Positions 42,242 to 49,532 of a stretch of DNA of 64,000 bases are shown piece after piece. The notes beneath the pieces are model-generated. The model ran no database searches and was not told the DNA's origin. It saw only the letters and a list, made by a program, of their open reading frames with translations. The position numbers and the translations under genes are program-made. The stretch's first letter is position 1. Every line of letters begins with the position of its first letter. This stretch comes from Lentzea pudingi (GTDB lineage: Bacteria > Actinomycetota > Actinomycetes > Mycobacteriales > Pseudonocardiaceae), in NCBI RefSeq assembly GCF_014646255.1, contig NZ_BMNC01000001.1, positions 623,366 through 687,365 of the forward strand, read 5' to 3'.

Positions 42242-43837
42242 CTAGTAACCGGACACGTCCGGCCAGCGGAGCTCGACCCCGTCGCGTTCCAGCCGGTGCT
42301 GGAAGTCCGCGAGCAGGCCGGGGGTGTTGCGCACCGCGCGAGGGGTGACTCGGTGCGCCAGGCAGAAGTCCGCGAGCGCGCCCGCGACCTCGCCGACGTT
42401 CCACTCGACCGGGTGCAGCCGGTGGGAACCGTTGGTGATGTGGGTGGTGCCGATGTTCTTGCCCGCGGGTAGCAGGTTCTCGACGCGCTGGGGGATGAGC
42501 GCGCCGAGCGGGATCTCGAACGGGCAGCTCGCGACGTCGAGGTAGTTGTCGCCGCCGGTCGAGGGGTGCAGGTCGATGCGGTACATGCCCACGCCCACGG
42601 CGTCGGCGTGCTGGACGGCGCCCTTGTCGCCGCGCACGGCGAGCGAGAGGTCCTGCTCGACGATCGTGTACTCGGTCCGCATCCGCCGTGACTCGCGGAT
42701 GTACGGCGCCTGGGCGAGACCGTCCGCGCTGCCGGTGACGTCGCCGCGCAGCCGCAGGCCGGGGAACCCGGTGCCGCCGTCCTGCCGCGGCGCCTCGGTC
42801 TGCAGCCAGTACAGCACCGACCTCGACAGCTCCCGTGCCGCGGCGATGTGCGCGTCCGCGTCCGGGACGTCGATCACCGGCGACTCGAAGTAGTCGATCA
42901 TCGGCCAGTTGACCAGGCAGATGTCGCTGTCGTAGGCGCCGTCGACGAAGTTGCGGCGGGCGGCGATGCGGCGGAACGTCCACAGGTTGCTGTCGCCCGC
43001 GCTGAGCCGCTGGTCGGACAGGACGCTCAACGGGTCGTCGTCCGGGTTCGGGGTGAACGTTCGCTCGGCGATGCTCAGCGTGCGCGGGTCGGGGGAGCGG
43101 AACGACAGCATGCGGTCGCCCCAGTACGAGGGCTGGTACTCGCGCCAGAAGTCGTACCGCGCGGGCTTGTCGACGGTGTGGTCGCCGTCGACGTGGTCGA
43201 TCGCGAAGCACACCGACATCGCCTGCATGTTCGCCGGCTGCGCGGTCTCCGGCGCGCTGGGCTCACCGGTGTCCAGTGTGGACTCGAAGCCGGTGACGTA
43301 CTCGGTGCCGGACAACGGGAGCAGCTCACCGGTCTCCGTCGCGTCGAGGACGTAGGGCGCTGCCAGCTCGACCTCCGCACCGTTGTGCTCGACGGTGACC
43401 GACACGATCCGGTCGCCGTCCGTGCGCGCCGAGACCGGCCTGGCGGGCTGGAGGACCGTGAGCCTGCCGCTGCCCCGGTAGGGCGCCAGCATCTCGTCGA
43501 TCACGGCCACGGCGACGCGGGGTTCGTGGCAGAGGCGGCTCACGTTGCCCGCGCCGGGGTTGAGCTCGCGCCACGCCCGCGCCTGCGGCGTGAGGGGGTA
43601 GTGGCGGCGGTAGTAGTCGCGGATGCCGTCGCGCAACGAGCGGTACGAGGCGGTGACCCCGAAGCGCTCGACCCAGCTGTGCTCGTCCGGCGGCACGGCC
43701 TGGCTGGTGAGCTGCCCGCCGAGCCACTCGAACTCCTCGGTGAGCACGACCCGGCGACCGGCGCGCAGCAGCGCGAGAGCGGCGGCGACCCCGCCGAGTC
43801 CGCCGCCCACGACGACGACATCAGTGTTGTGCTGCAA
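42242..43837 (-). CDS. FAD-dependent oxidoreductase (FAD_oxidored / PF12831 type)
   Basis: 531 residues. The dinucleotide-binding site is DVVVVGGGLGGVAAALALLRAG at the N-terminus, followed by TEEFEWLGGQLTSQ, characteristic of the FAD_oxidored group found next to glycan-degradation and sugar-uptake genes. A C-terminal FAD contact block is LLPAGKNIGTTHITNGSHRLHPVEW. The reaction is unknown; such enzymes are thought to oxidise sugars or glycosides. It lies 15 nt after lacI and before the transporter, so it probably acts on the imported compound or a derivative. Confidence 0.82.
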   Translation of the reverse strand: MQHNTDVVVVGGGLGGVAAALALLRAGRRVVLTEEFEWLGGQLTSQAVPPDEHSWVERFGVTASYRSLRDGIRDYYRRHYPLTPQARAWRELNPGAGNVSRLCHEPRVAVAVIDEMLAPYRGSGRLTVLQPARPVSARTDGDRIVSVTVEHNGAEVELAAPYVLDATETGELLPLSGTEYVTGFESTLDTGEPSAPETAQPANMQAMSVCFAIDHVDGDHTVDKPARYDFWREYQPSYWGDRMLSFRSPDPRTLSIAERTFTPNPDDDPLSVLSDQRLSAGDSNLWTFRRIAARRNFVDGAYDSDICLVNWPMIDYFESPVIDVPDADAHIAAARELSRSVLYWLQTEAPRQDGGTGFPGLRLRGDVTGSADGLAQAPYIRESRRMRTEYTIVEQDLSLAVRGDKGAVQHADAVGVGMYRIDLHPSTGGDNYLDVASCPFEIPLGALIPQRVENLLPAGKNIGTTHITNGSHRLHPVEWNVGEVAGALADFCLAHRVTPRAVRNTPGLLADFQHRLERDGVELRWPDVSGY

Positions 43838-43852
43838 CAGATTCCTCCAGGA

Positions 43853-44842
43853 TCAACCGAGCGTGGTGCCTTCGACGAACTCGCAGGCCAGCAGTTCCTG
43901 CGGGGTGGTGCCGTGCTCGAGCACCTCGGTCAGCGCCTGCACCGCGCGCCGCCCCATCTCGCGCCGGGGGATGTGGAAACCGGTGAGCCGGACGTCGTCC
44001 GGCGCGGGCCGGGTGGCGGCGCCGAGCGTCAGCACCGAGAGGTCACCGGGGACCGACAGGCCGCGCTCGCGGGCGGCGAGCACGAGCGCGGCGCCGTCGG
44101 AGACCTCCTCGGCCAGCACGCACGTGACACCCGCCTCGACGAGCTGACCAAGCCCGGTGAACTGGACGTGCACGCCATGCACACCATGAGCCGCAACGGC
44201 TTCCTTGAACCCGCGCAGCCTGTCGGCCGACGACTCCGCGCCCGTTCCGGCGCCCACGTACGCGAACTCGCGGTGCCCGAGGGCGACCGCGCGGTCCACC
44301 AGGTCCCGCACGGCGGCGGCGTAGTCGGCGCCGACGTGCGGGACCGGACCGCCCGCGTCGTCGCGCCGGCCGATCGAGACGAACGGGACGGCCTCCGCCA
44401 CGAGCTGCGCGAGGTCGTCGCGGTCGATCGACCGGCCGAGCAGCACGCAGCCGTCCGCGAGCCGGATCCTGCTGTCGTCGCTGAAGATCCGCCGCTTCCC
44501 GCCGGTCGCCTTGGCGCTGGTGAACAGCAGCAGGTCGCAGCCCACCGCCTCCGCCTGCTCCTCGATGCCCTCGAGGAACGGCTGGTAGAAGTCCGCGCGG
44601 GTGCTCGGGAAGACGGCCTCGTAGGTGAAGACGCCGAGGATGCGGTTGCGCTGGTCGTGCAGCCGGCGCGCGATCGGGTTCGCGACGTACCCGGTCCGCC
44701 GGATCACCTCCAGCACACGGGCCCGCGTGTCCTCCGCGATCCGCACGCCGCTGTCGGTGCGGTTGTTGAGCACCAGCGACACCGTGGCCTGGCTGACGCC
44801 TGCCATCCGGGCGATGTCCTGCTGGGTGAGCCTCTTCGCCAT
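43853..44842 (-). CDS. LacI-family transcriptional regulator of the sugar operon
   Basis: About 329 residues from ATG 44842; an in-frame GTG at 44848 is possible. The HTH is LTQQDIARMAGVSQATVSLVLNN, followed by the hinge helix region (VANPIARRLHDQ) and a periplasmic-binding-protein-like effector domain. It is the first gene of the operon. An 18-bp palindrome starts 8 bp from its ATG and a second, shorter one 67 bp upstream, so it very likely represses itself and the whole operon. The inducer is unknown. Confidence 0.9.
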   Translation of the reverse strand: MAKRLTQQDIARMAGVSQATVSLVLNNRTDSGVRIAEDTRARVLEVIRRTGYVANPIARRLHDQRNRILGVFTYEAVFPSTRADFYQPFLEGIEEQAEAVGCDLLLFTSAKATGGKRRIFSDDSRIRLADGCVLLGRSIDRDDLAQLVAEAVPFVSIGRRDDAGGPVPHVGADYAAAVRDLVDRAVALGHREFAYVGAGTGAESSADRLRGFKEAVAAHGVHGVHVQFTGLGQLVEAGVTCVLAEEVSDGAALVLAARERGLSVPGDLSVLTLGAATRPAPDDVRLTGFHIPRREMGRRAVQALTEVLEHGTTPQELLACEFVEGTTLG

Positions 44843-44849
44843 GAGCACC

Positions 44850-44867
44850 TGCCAATTCGAATTGGCA
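44850..44867. promoter_or_regulatory. LacI operator O1
   Basis: TGCCAATTCGAATTGGCA is a perfect 18-bp palindrome centred on the TTCGAA core, overlapping the ribosome-binding region of the LacI gene. The central CG step is typical of LacI-family operators. Confidence 0.8.
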
Positions 44868-44908
44868 CGGAGTCTGCGTGAGCACCCGGTTCGCCGTCAA
44901 CCCTGTAA

Positions 44909-44920
44909 TAATTCGAATTA
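44909..44920. promoter_or_regulatory. LacI operator O2
   Basis: TAATTCGAATTA, a perfect 12-bp palindrome sharing the AATTCGAATT core of O1; centre-to-centre distance is 56 bp. It lies in the expected promoter position for the lacI operon. Confidence 0.7.
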
Positions 44921-45059
44921 GCAGGTTGACGGGCGTGGCACGGCCGCAGTCGGACTTCTCGCCGCTCCGCCCGGTCAGGCGGTCGTGATCGAGACACCCG
45001 TAGGGGGACCGGATCGTGCGCTCGGTGCGGGTCACCAGCGCGGCCACGGAGCAATTCCC

Positions 45060-45226
45060 ATGGTGGTAAGGGATTCCGACACGCTGGAGCTCGACTCGCG
45101 TGGCCTCACGCTGACCCGCGGCCGCACGGTGGTCCGGTTCGGCCGGGGCGGCAGCTGAACCCGCGGCTGCGCATCTCCACCATCCCGCACGACGGCGCGC
45201 TCACCCTGGCCGTCACGGCGCGTTAG
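45060..45226 (+). pseudogene. Frameshifted C-terminal fragment of a larger enzyme
   Basis: One frame gives MVVRDSDTLELDSRGLTLTR then GRTVVRFGRGG before TGA at 45156. A second frame continues at that point as QLNPRLRISTIPHDG then ALTLAVTAR and stops at 45224-45226. Joined by a one-base shift, these read like the last 55 residues of a polysaccharide-lyase-like (heparinase II/III-like) protein, but the family call is weak. The rest of the gene is missing. It stands next to the LacI operators, where a divergent gene of the sugar pathway could once have been. Confidence 0.4.
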
Positions 45227-45263
45227 TCCACAGAGGACGGACGGTTTCACTCTTATGTCGCAA

Positions 45264-45298
45264 CGCGGACATGCATGTCCGCGCAGCTCACGGGGTAT
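45264..45298 (+). promoter_or_regulatory. Sigma-B-type promoter with overlapping 20-bp palindrome
   Basis: The -35 GCAT (45273-45276) and -10 GGGTAT (45293-45298) are 16 bp apart, fitting the GNNT-N14-16-GGGTAT consensus of actinobacterial sigma-B/F factors. A perfect palindrome, CGCGGACATGCATGTCCGCG (45264-45283), covers the -35, so a repressor may also act here. Drives the 58-residue gene at 45350. Confidence 0.6.
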
Positions 45299-45349
45299 TC
45301 GATGATCCCAAACCCCTTGGTCCGCGGTTCACGCGAAGGAGTGGTCGTG

Positions 45350-45526
45350 ATGGCACACGTGCGTCGTCTGGTCGACGTCCACACCGGAGATGAGTTCGAT
45401 CAGCCGGTTCCCTTCGGCCTCGTCTACCCGATCTGCACGGCGGACGGTTCCGCGCCGCCGAGTCAGCGCGGCCGGACGTGGGAGCACCTGGTCGCGTGCG
45501 ACCGCGAGCTCAAGCAGGTGTCGTGA
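45350..45526 (+). CDS. Small conserved-type protein of unknown function
   Basis: 58 residues from ATG 45350, preceded by AAGGAG at 8 nt. Sequence begins MAHVRRLVDVHTGDEFDQPV, with a PICTADGSAPPSQRG middle and a WEHLVACDREL end. No signal peptide or membrane part; no known domain. A sigma-B-type promoter upstream suggests a stress role. Confidence 0.6.
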   Translation: MAHVRRLVDVHTGDEFDQPVPFGLVYPICTADGSAPPSQRGRTWEHLVACDRELKQVS

Positions 45527-45531
45527 AGTCC

Positions 45532-45570
45532 GTGTGAAGTGAGCCCGCACCGGGTACTGCCTGGTGCGGG
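45532..45570 (+). promoter_or_regulatory. Sigma-B-type promoter candidate overlapping a hairpin
   Basis: GTGT (45532-45535), 16-bp spacer and GGGTAC (45552-45557) precede the MscS-like gene. The same stretch can form a hairpin, CCCGCACC / GGTGCGGG (45544-45570), that could instead terminate the gene before. Both functions are possible. Confidence 0.4.
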
Positions 45571-45606
45571 TGACCCGGCCGGGCGCCCGTGCGAAGGGAG
45601 CTCGAC

Positions 45607-46416
45607 ATGGACTTCGGACAAGGGCTGACCGACGCCTGGCGCGCGGTCGCCACGTTCGTGCCCAAGCTCGCGGCGTTCCTGCTGATCCTGCTGATCGGCT
45701 GGTTCGTCGCGAAGGCGGTGGCGAAGCTCGTCGACAAGGTCCTCGAACGCGTCGGGTTCGACAAGCTGGTCGAGCGCGGCGGGATCCGCCGGATGCTCGC
45801 GAACAGCAAGTACGACGCTTCCGACCTGCTCGCGAAGCTCGTCTACTACGCCCTGCTGCTCATCACGCTGCAGATCGCGTTCGGCGTCTGGGGCCCGAAC
45901 CCCGTCTCGGAACTGCTCACCGGCATCGTGTCGTGGCTGCCGAAGGCCGCGGTCGCGATCATCATCGTCGTGGTGGCCGGTGCGGTCGCCAGCGCGGTCA
46001 AGGACTTCATCGGCGGTGCGCTCGGCGGTCTCTCGTACGGGCGGGTCCTCGCGAACATCGCGTCGATCTTCATCTGGGCGCTCGGCATCATCGCGGCGCT
46101 CAACCAGATCGGTGTCGCCACCACGGTCACCACGCCGGTCCTGATCGCGGTGCTCGCCACGGTCGGCGGCATCCTCGTCGTCGGTGTGGGCGGTGGCCTC
46201 GTGCGGCCGATGCAGCAGCGCTGGGAAGGCTGGCTGGGACGCGCGGAGCAGGAGTTGCCGCAGGCCCAGGCCCAGGCGGAGGCGTACCAGCGCGGGCGTG
46301 AGGACGCCGTGCGGGCCCCGGTCGCCGCTGCTCCCGCCGAGCCCGTCACCACGCCGATGCCCGCCGCCGCGCCGCAGGAGCCGGTGCCCGGTGAGCGCAG
46401 GCTCGACGACCGCTGA
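45607..46416 (+). CDS. MscS-like/conserved TM helix membrane protein
   Basis: 269 residues. Four to five hydrophobic helices (LAAFLLILLIGWFVAKAVAK; LLAKLVYYALLLITLQIAFG; AAVAIIIVVVAGAVASAVKD; VLANIASIFIWALGIIAALN) match the conserved TM-helix repeat found in MscS-related proteins, but no full MscS beta domain follows. The C-terminal 60 residues are soluble and Ala/Gln/Pro-rich. It may act in osmotic protection. ATG 45607 follows GAAGGGAG at 5 nt. Confidence 0.75.
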   Translation: MDFGQGLTDAWRAVATFVPKLAAFLLILLIGWFVAKAVAKLVDKVLERVGFDKLVERGGIRRMLANSKYDASDLLAKLVYYALLLITLQIAFGVWGPNPVSELLTGIVSWLPKAAVAIIIVVVAGAVASAVKDFIGGALGGLSYGRVLANIASIFIWALGIIAALNQIGVATTVTTPVLIAVLATVGGILVVGVGGGLVRPMQQRWEGWLGRAEQELPQAQAQAEAYQRGREDAVRAPVAAAPAEPVTTPMPAAAPQEPVPGERRLDDR

Positions 46417-46430
46417 CCTGAGACATGCCG

Positions 46431-46460
46431 ACGAGGCGCACCCGCTGGGGTGCGCCTCGT
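46431..46460. terminator. Bidirectional hairpin terminator
   Basis: A perfect 13-bp stem, ACGAGGCGCACCC / GGGTGCGCCTCGT, with a GCTG loop. It lies between the MscS-like gene and a convergent small gene. Confidence 0.85.
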
Positions 46461-46462
46461 TC

Positions 46463-46819
46463 TCATGTGAGCTTCGGAAGCGCGTGCACGTCGTCGGTCA
46501 GCGGCTTCACGTCGTGCAGGTGCGCGAGCTGACAGACCGCCATCAGGCGGACGCCGAGCCACGACGTGGGCGTCCAGTCCGATTCGAGGGCGTGGTCGAG
46601 CAGTCCCCGCCCGTACGCGGCCAGGAGCACGACCGCCCCCACCGTGCCGGCGCCCTCGACCCCCAGCAGCAGGATGTCGCGCACGGCGGCACCGTGCTGG
46701 TCGACCTCGGCGGCCAGGGCGGGGGTGAGGGCGAGTGCCGCCCACCCGGCCGCGCCGATCCGGCCGGACAGGTCGCTGATCCACTGTCGCGCGTTGTTCT
46801 CGCGCCAAGTAGCACGCAT
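46463..46819 (-). CDS. Small actinobacterial hypothetical protein (DUF6401-like)
   Basis: 118 residues. Contains LTPALAAEVDQHGAAVRDIL near residue 32, a pattern seen in DUF6401-type proteins of actinomycetes, and an Ala/Leu-rich middle that is probably helical rather than membrane-spanning. Function unknown. It ends at the bidirectional terminator shared with the MscS-like gene. Confidence 0.55.
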   Translation of the reverse strand: MRATWRENNARQWISDLSGRIGAAGWAALALTPALAAEVDQHGAAVRDILLLGVEGAGTVGAVVLLAAYGRGLLDHALESDWTPTSWLGVRLMAVCQLAHLHDVKPLTDDVHALPKLT

Positions 46820-46852
46820 CCCGCCACCGTAGCGGCGTCCGCTGAAGTCCCA

Positions 46853-46877
46853 GTTTGAGGGCGCTCGAACCGGGTAC
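46853..46877 (+). promoter_or_regulatory. Sigma-B/F-type promoter
   Basis: GTTT (46853-46856), 15-bp spacer, GGGTAC (46872-46877), a near-perfect match to the GTTT-N15-GGGTAT type. It lies 57 bp upstream of the start of the 113-residue gene. Confidence 0.6.
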
Positions 46878-46933
46878 TCGGGCGCGGGCGCGTCAAGCAG
46901 TCGGCGCGAGAGATGCGGCTGTGAAGGCAGGCG

Positions 46934-47275
46934 ATGACCATGACCACCGAGCTCGGCGAACCGGTCTCACGGCAGCAGCGGGCGACCGCGCTGGAGAAGC
47001 TGGACAACGCCGTCTGCACCGCGTTGGCAGGCGTCGAGGGGGATGAGGCCCGCAGAACGCTCAAGGAAGCGCTCGCGGCCTGCACGGAGGCGGGTGCCGC
47101 CGTGGCGCCGAGTGTCCTGGGGTGCGTCGAGGCCGCCGAGGAGCACCTGCGCTACCGGGAGCGGATGGAGGCGCGCATGCTGCTGACCGTCGCCCACCGG
47201 CTTCTCTCCCGCGTGCGGCCCCCGATGGTCGTGCCCGGACCGTCCACTCCCGGAGACTCCCTCCTCAGCCGGTGA
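46934..47275 (+). CDS. Small helical protein of unknown function
   Basis: 113 residues from ATG 46934. All-helical pattern with Ala/Glu/Leu-rich stretches (RQQRATALEKLDNAVCTALAG and AAEEHLRYRERMEARMLLTV). No signal peptide. Behind a sigma-B/F-type promoter and beside other stress-type genes; nothing else indicates its role. Confidence 0.6.
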   Translation: MTMTTELGEPVSRQQRATALEKLDNAVCTALAGVEGDEARRTLKEALAACTEAGAAVAPSVLGCVEAAEEHLRYRERMEARMLLTVAHRLLSRVRPPMVVPGPSTPGDSLLSR

Positions 47276-47317
47276 TTGAGCCGTCCATGCCCTGGGTATC
47301 TCGAACGCACGTTCGAG
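47274..47317 (+). promoter_or_regulatory. Sigma-B-type promoter followed by inverted repeat
   Basis: GATT (47274-47277), 16-bp spacer, GGGTAT (47294-47299), then CTCGAACG-CA-CGTTCGAG (47300-47317), a perfect 8-bp inverted repeat at the expected transcription start. The repeat may be an operator or a 5' hairpin. Upstream of the DUF3072 gene. Confidence 0.55.
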
Positions 47318-47333
47318 CGAAAGGGGAGTGCTG

Positions 47334-47522
47334 GTGAACCGCACGCCGGAGAAGGACCCTGAGGACTGGACGACCGGTGACGAGCCGATGACCGGCCCGC
47401 AGGAGTCGTACCTGCACACTCTCGCCCAGGAAGCGGGTGAGGAGGTGCCGGCCGAGCTGACCAAGGTGGAGGCCTCGCAGCTCATCGACCGCCTCCAGGA
47501 GAAGACGGGCCGCGGCGGATGA
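47334..47522 (+). CDS. DUF3072 family protein
   Basis: 62 residues. The block DWTTGDEPMTGPQESYLHTL then AGEEVPAELTKVEASQLID is the DUF3072 signature of small, soluble actinobacterial proteins of unknown function. GTG 47334 is 5 nt after GGGGAG; GTG 47328 is the alternative. Behind a sigma-B-type promoter, which fits a stress-response role. Confidence 0.8.
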   Translation: MNRTPEKDPEDWTTGDEPMTGPQESYLHTLAQEAGEEVPAELTKVEASQLIDRLQEKTGRGG

Positions 47523-47524
47523 TC

Positions 47525-47550
47525 GTGTGAGACGTGGTGTTCGCGGGTAC
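47525..47550 (+). promoter_or_regulatory. Sigma-B-type promoter, possibly for a leaderless mRNA
   Basis: GTGT (47525-47528), 16-bp spacer, GGGTAC (47545-47550). The GTG start of the YflT-like gene at 47560 is 10 bp after the -10, about where transcription should begin, so the mRNA may be leaderless. Confidence 0.5.
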
Positions 47551-47559
47551 CCCGGGCCG

Positions 47560-48015
47560 GTGGACATCAAGCACGAAGTGACTCAGACGGAATCGTCCCT
47601 GCTGGCGACCTTCCCCGACTACGTCGACGCTCAGCGCCTCGTGGACCGGATGTCGGACGACGGGTTCCCGGTGGAGAGCGTGCGGATCATCGGCGACGGT
47701 GTCCGGACCGTCGAGCAGGTCACCGGGCGCATGACGCGAGGCCGCGCCGCTGCGGCGGGCGCGGCCAGCGGTGCCTGGTTCGGTGTGTTCATCGGGCTGC
47801 TGTTCGGGCTCTTCTCCGCCGGCCAGACCTGGGCGTGGTTCGTGTTCATCAGCCTCGCGGTCGGCGCGTTCTGGGGCGCGGTCTTCGGGTTCGTGGCGCA
47901 CTGGAGCACGCGGGGCCGCCGTGACTTCGCGAGCGTCATGACGCTGCAGGCGCGCCGGTACGAGGTGCACGTCGACCGGGAACGTGCGGCTGAGGCTGCG
48001 AAGTACGTGCTCTGA
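47560..48015 (+). CDS. General stress protein 17M-like (YflT) membrane protein
   Basis: 151 residues from GTG 47560. Residues 10-60 (LLATFPDYVDAQRLVDRMSD then DGFPVESVRIIGDG) are the YflT/GS17M N-terminal fold; two membrane segments follow (WFGVFIGLLFGLFSAG and FVFISLAVGAFWGAVFGFVAH), then YEVHVDRERAAEAAKYV. Homologues are general-stress proteins under SigB in Bacillus, matching the sigma-B-type promoter seen here. An earlier GTG at 47527 is in frame but lies within that promoter. Confidence 0.78.
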   Translation: MDIKHEVTQTESSLLATFPDYVDAQRLVDRMSDDGFPVESVRIIGDGVRTVEQVTGRMTRGRAAAAGAASGAWFGVFIGLLFGLFSAGQTWAWFVFISLAVGAFWGAVFGFVAHWSTRGRRDFASVMTLQARRYEVHVDRERAAEAAKYVL

Positions 48016-48019
48016 GTCG

Positions 48020-48520
48020 ATGCAGACCTTCTTGCCGTACCCGGACTTCGCCGCCACGGCTCGTGTGCTGGACCGGGGCCGGCTCGGCAAGCAACGGGTC
48101 GAGACGATCCAGGTGCAACGCGGACTGGTGGTGCCCGGCTACGGCTGGCGCCACCACCCCGCGGTGAAGATGTGGGTGGGCCACGAGGAAGCGCTCGTGC
48201 GGTACGGCCTGGACATCTGCGCCGAGTGGCGGGCGCAGGGTTTCCAGGACACGTGCGAGGTGACGCTGCGGTCGGACCTGGCGCACGCCAGGGGAGTCAC
48301 GGTCGTGCGCACCCAGGAGGAGCTGGCCACCGCGGGCGCGCTCCCGGCGTGGCTGGGCGACCACGACGTGCACCTCAGCCACCAGTCGGCCCTGGTGCGC
48401 AAGGATCCCGGCCACTACCGCAGGTACTTCCCGGACGTGCCGGACGACCTGCCCTACGTCTGGCCGCCGATGCTGACCCGCACGGTGAACCCGTCGGCGT
48501 CCCGGCCCATCGACACGTAG
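48020..48520 (+). CDS. Pyrimidine-dimer DNA glycosylase-like protein (MSMEG_6728 type)
   Basis: 166 residues from ATG 48020. MQTFLPYPDFAATARVLDRG then RLGKQRVETIQV and YGWRHHPAVKMWVGHEEALV are the Pyr_excise-family blocks; the phage T4 relative cuts DNA at UV dimers. Actinobacterial members are widespread and mostly untested. The start is 5 nt after the YflT-like stop. The last 67 nt overlap the convergent MEDS-domain gene. Confidence 0.8.
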   Translation: MQTFLPYPDFAATARVLDRGRLGKQRVETIQVQRGLVVPGYGWRHHPAVKMWVGHEEALVRYGLDICAEWRAQGFQDTCEVTLRSDLAHARGVTVVRTQEELATAGALPAWLGDHDVHLSHQSALVRKDPGHYRRYFPDVPDDLPYVWPPMLTRTVNPSASRPIDT

Positions 48521-49371
48521 TCGCACGTGCGGTGCAGGATCCATAGCCCGAGCCCGGCCGACAGGGTCTCGGTGGTCGGCACGAGGCCCGTCAGCGGGTC
48601 GGACGGGCCGGAGCCCTGGTCCGTCACCGCCACCACCACGCGTGACTCGTCCGCCCACAGGCGGAACCGGACGGGCGCGACGCCGTGCGTCAGACCGTTC
48701 GTGACGATCTCACTCGCCGCGTAGACCACGTCGTGCGCGCCGTCCTCGGTCAGGTCGATCCCGCGGATCGCCGCGGACACCGCTTCCCGCACCGCGCTCG
48801 CGGACGGCGCGACGACGTCCACCGCCGGGACGGCCCGTTCGAGCACGTCCGGAACCTGCGCTGTCGCGGCCAGACCCTCGCGGTAGCCGGGGTTCACCTC
48901 GTGCGCGCCGGGTGCGGTGGCGATGTTCGGGTGCGTGCGCACCACGTCGGCCAGCACCTCGGCCGGCGTGGTCCTGGTGTCGTACGGGCACAGGCCCCAC
49001 ACCGGGAACTCCGCGTAGGCCAGGTTCGCGGCGGCCTCGTAGCGCGCCCACCAGTCCCACGGCGCGCCCATGCCGGGATGCGGCACGTCCCCGACCACGC
49101 GCATCTGCCTCGCACCGTCCGCCGTGTACTCGCGGAAGAGCTCGCGGTAGCTGGAAATGGCCTCGGACGGGCGGGAGTACTGGTCGGCGCCGGGCCGGTA
49201 GATCACGCCGGTGCTGCCGAGCACCGCGCGCAACAGGGCGGTGTTCTGCTCCGTGCACGCCACCACCGACGGCTCTCCGGCGCGCAGCCCGTTCTCGAGG
49301 AACGGGACGGCGTGCGCGAGGAAGGCGTCGTCGGTGCCGTAAAAGGCGGTCTCGTGGAAGAAACCGGTCAC
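48454..49371 (-). CDS. MEDS sensory domain plus HATPase anti-sigma regulator
   Basis: About 305 residues from GTG 49371. Residues 3-170 form a MEDS domain (FFHETAFYGTDDAFLAHAVPFLENG at the start), a sensory domain first described for DcmR. Residues 190-305 are a GHKL ATPase of the RsbW/anti-sigma kinase group (VVYAASEIVTNGLTHG N-box; VVAVTDQGSGPSD; GLGLWILHRTC G-box). Such proteins bind sigma factors or phosphorylate STAS antagonists; a STAS gene lies divergently beside it. A longer start at 49455 is possible but leaves the conserved N-terminus. Confidence 0.85.
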   Translation of the reverse strand: MTGFFHETAFYGTDDAFLAHAVPFLENGLRAGEPSVVACTEQNTALLRAVLGSTGVIYRPGADQYSRPSEAISSYRELFREYTADGARQMRVVGDVPHPGMGAPWDWWARYEAAANLAYAEFPVWGLCPYDTRTTPAEVLADVVRTHPNIATAPGAHEVNPGYREGLAATAQVPDVLERAVPAVDVVAPSASAVREAVSAAIRGIDLTEDGAHDVVYAASEIVTNGLTHGVAPVRFRLWADESRVVVAVTDQGSGPSDPLTGLVPTTETLSAGLGLWILHRTCDYVSMGRDADGFTVRVSIGGQT

Positions 49372-49532
49372 GACGACCGATACTACGCCGTCAACCGACG
49401 TGACCAGGCCTCCGATCGGAAGTCGGAGACCGCCGAACCGCGGGCACGCGTGCACTGCGCTACTGTCGGGGTGGGTTGAGCAGCCAGCCCTTGGTGTCGG
49501 CCGTTCGCGCCGTCATCACAGGAGGTTGCGTC

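Noticed and set aside
48020..48520. Treating the overlap of the glycosylase-like and MEDS genes (67 nt) as a frameshift
   Set aside because: Both 3' ends are intact and convergent; short antisense overlaps of this size are common in compact GC-rich genomes.
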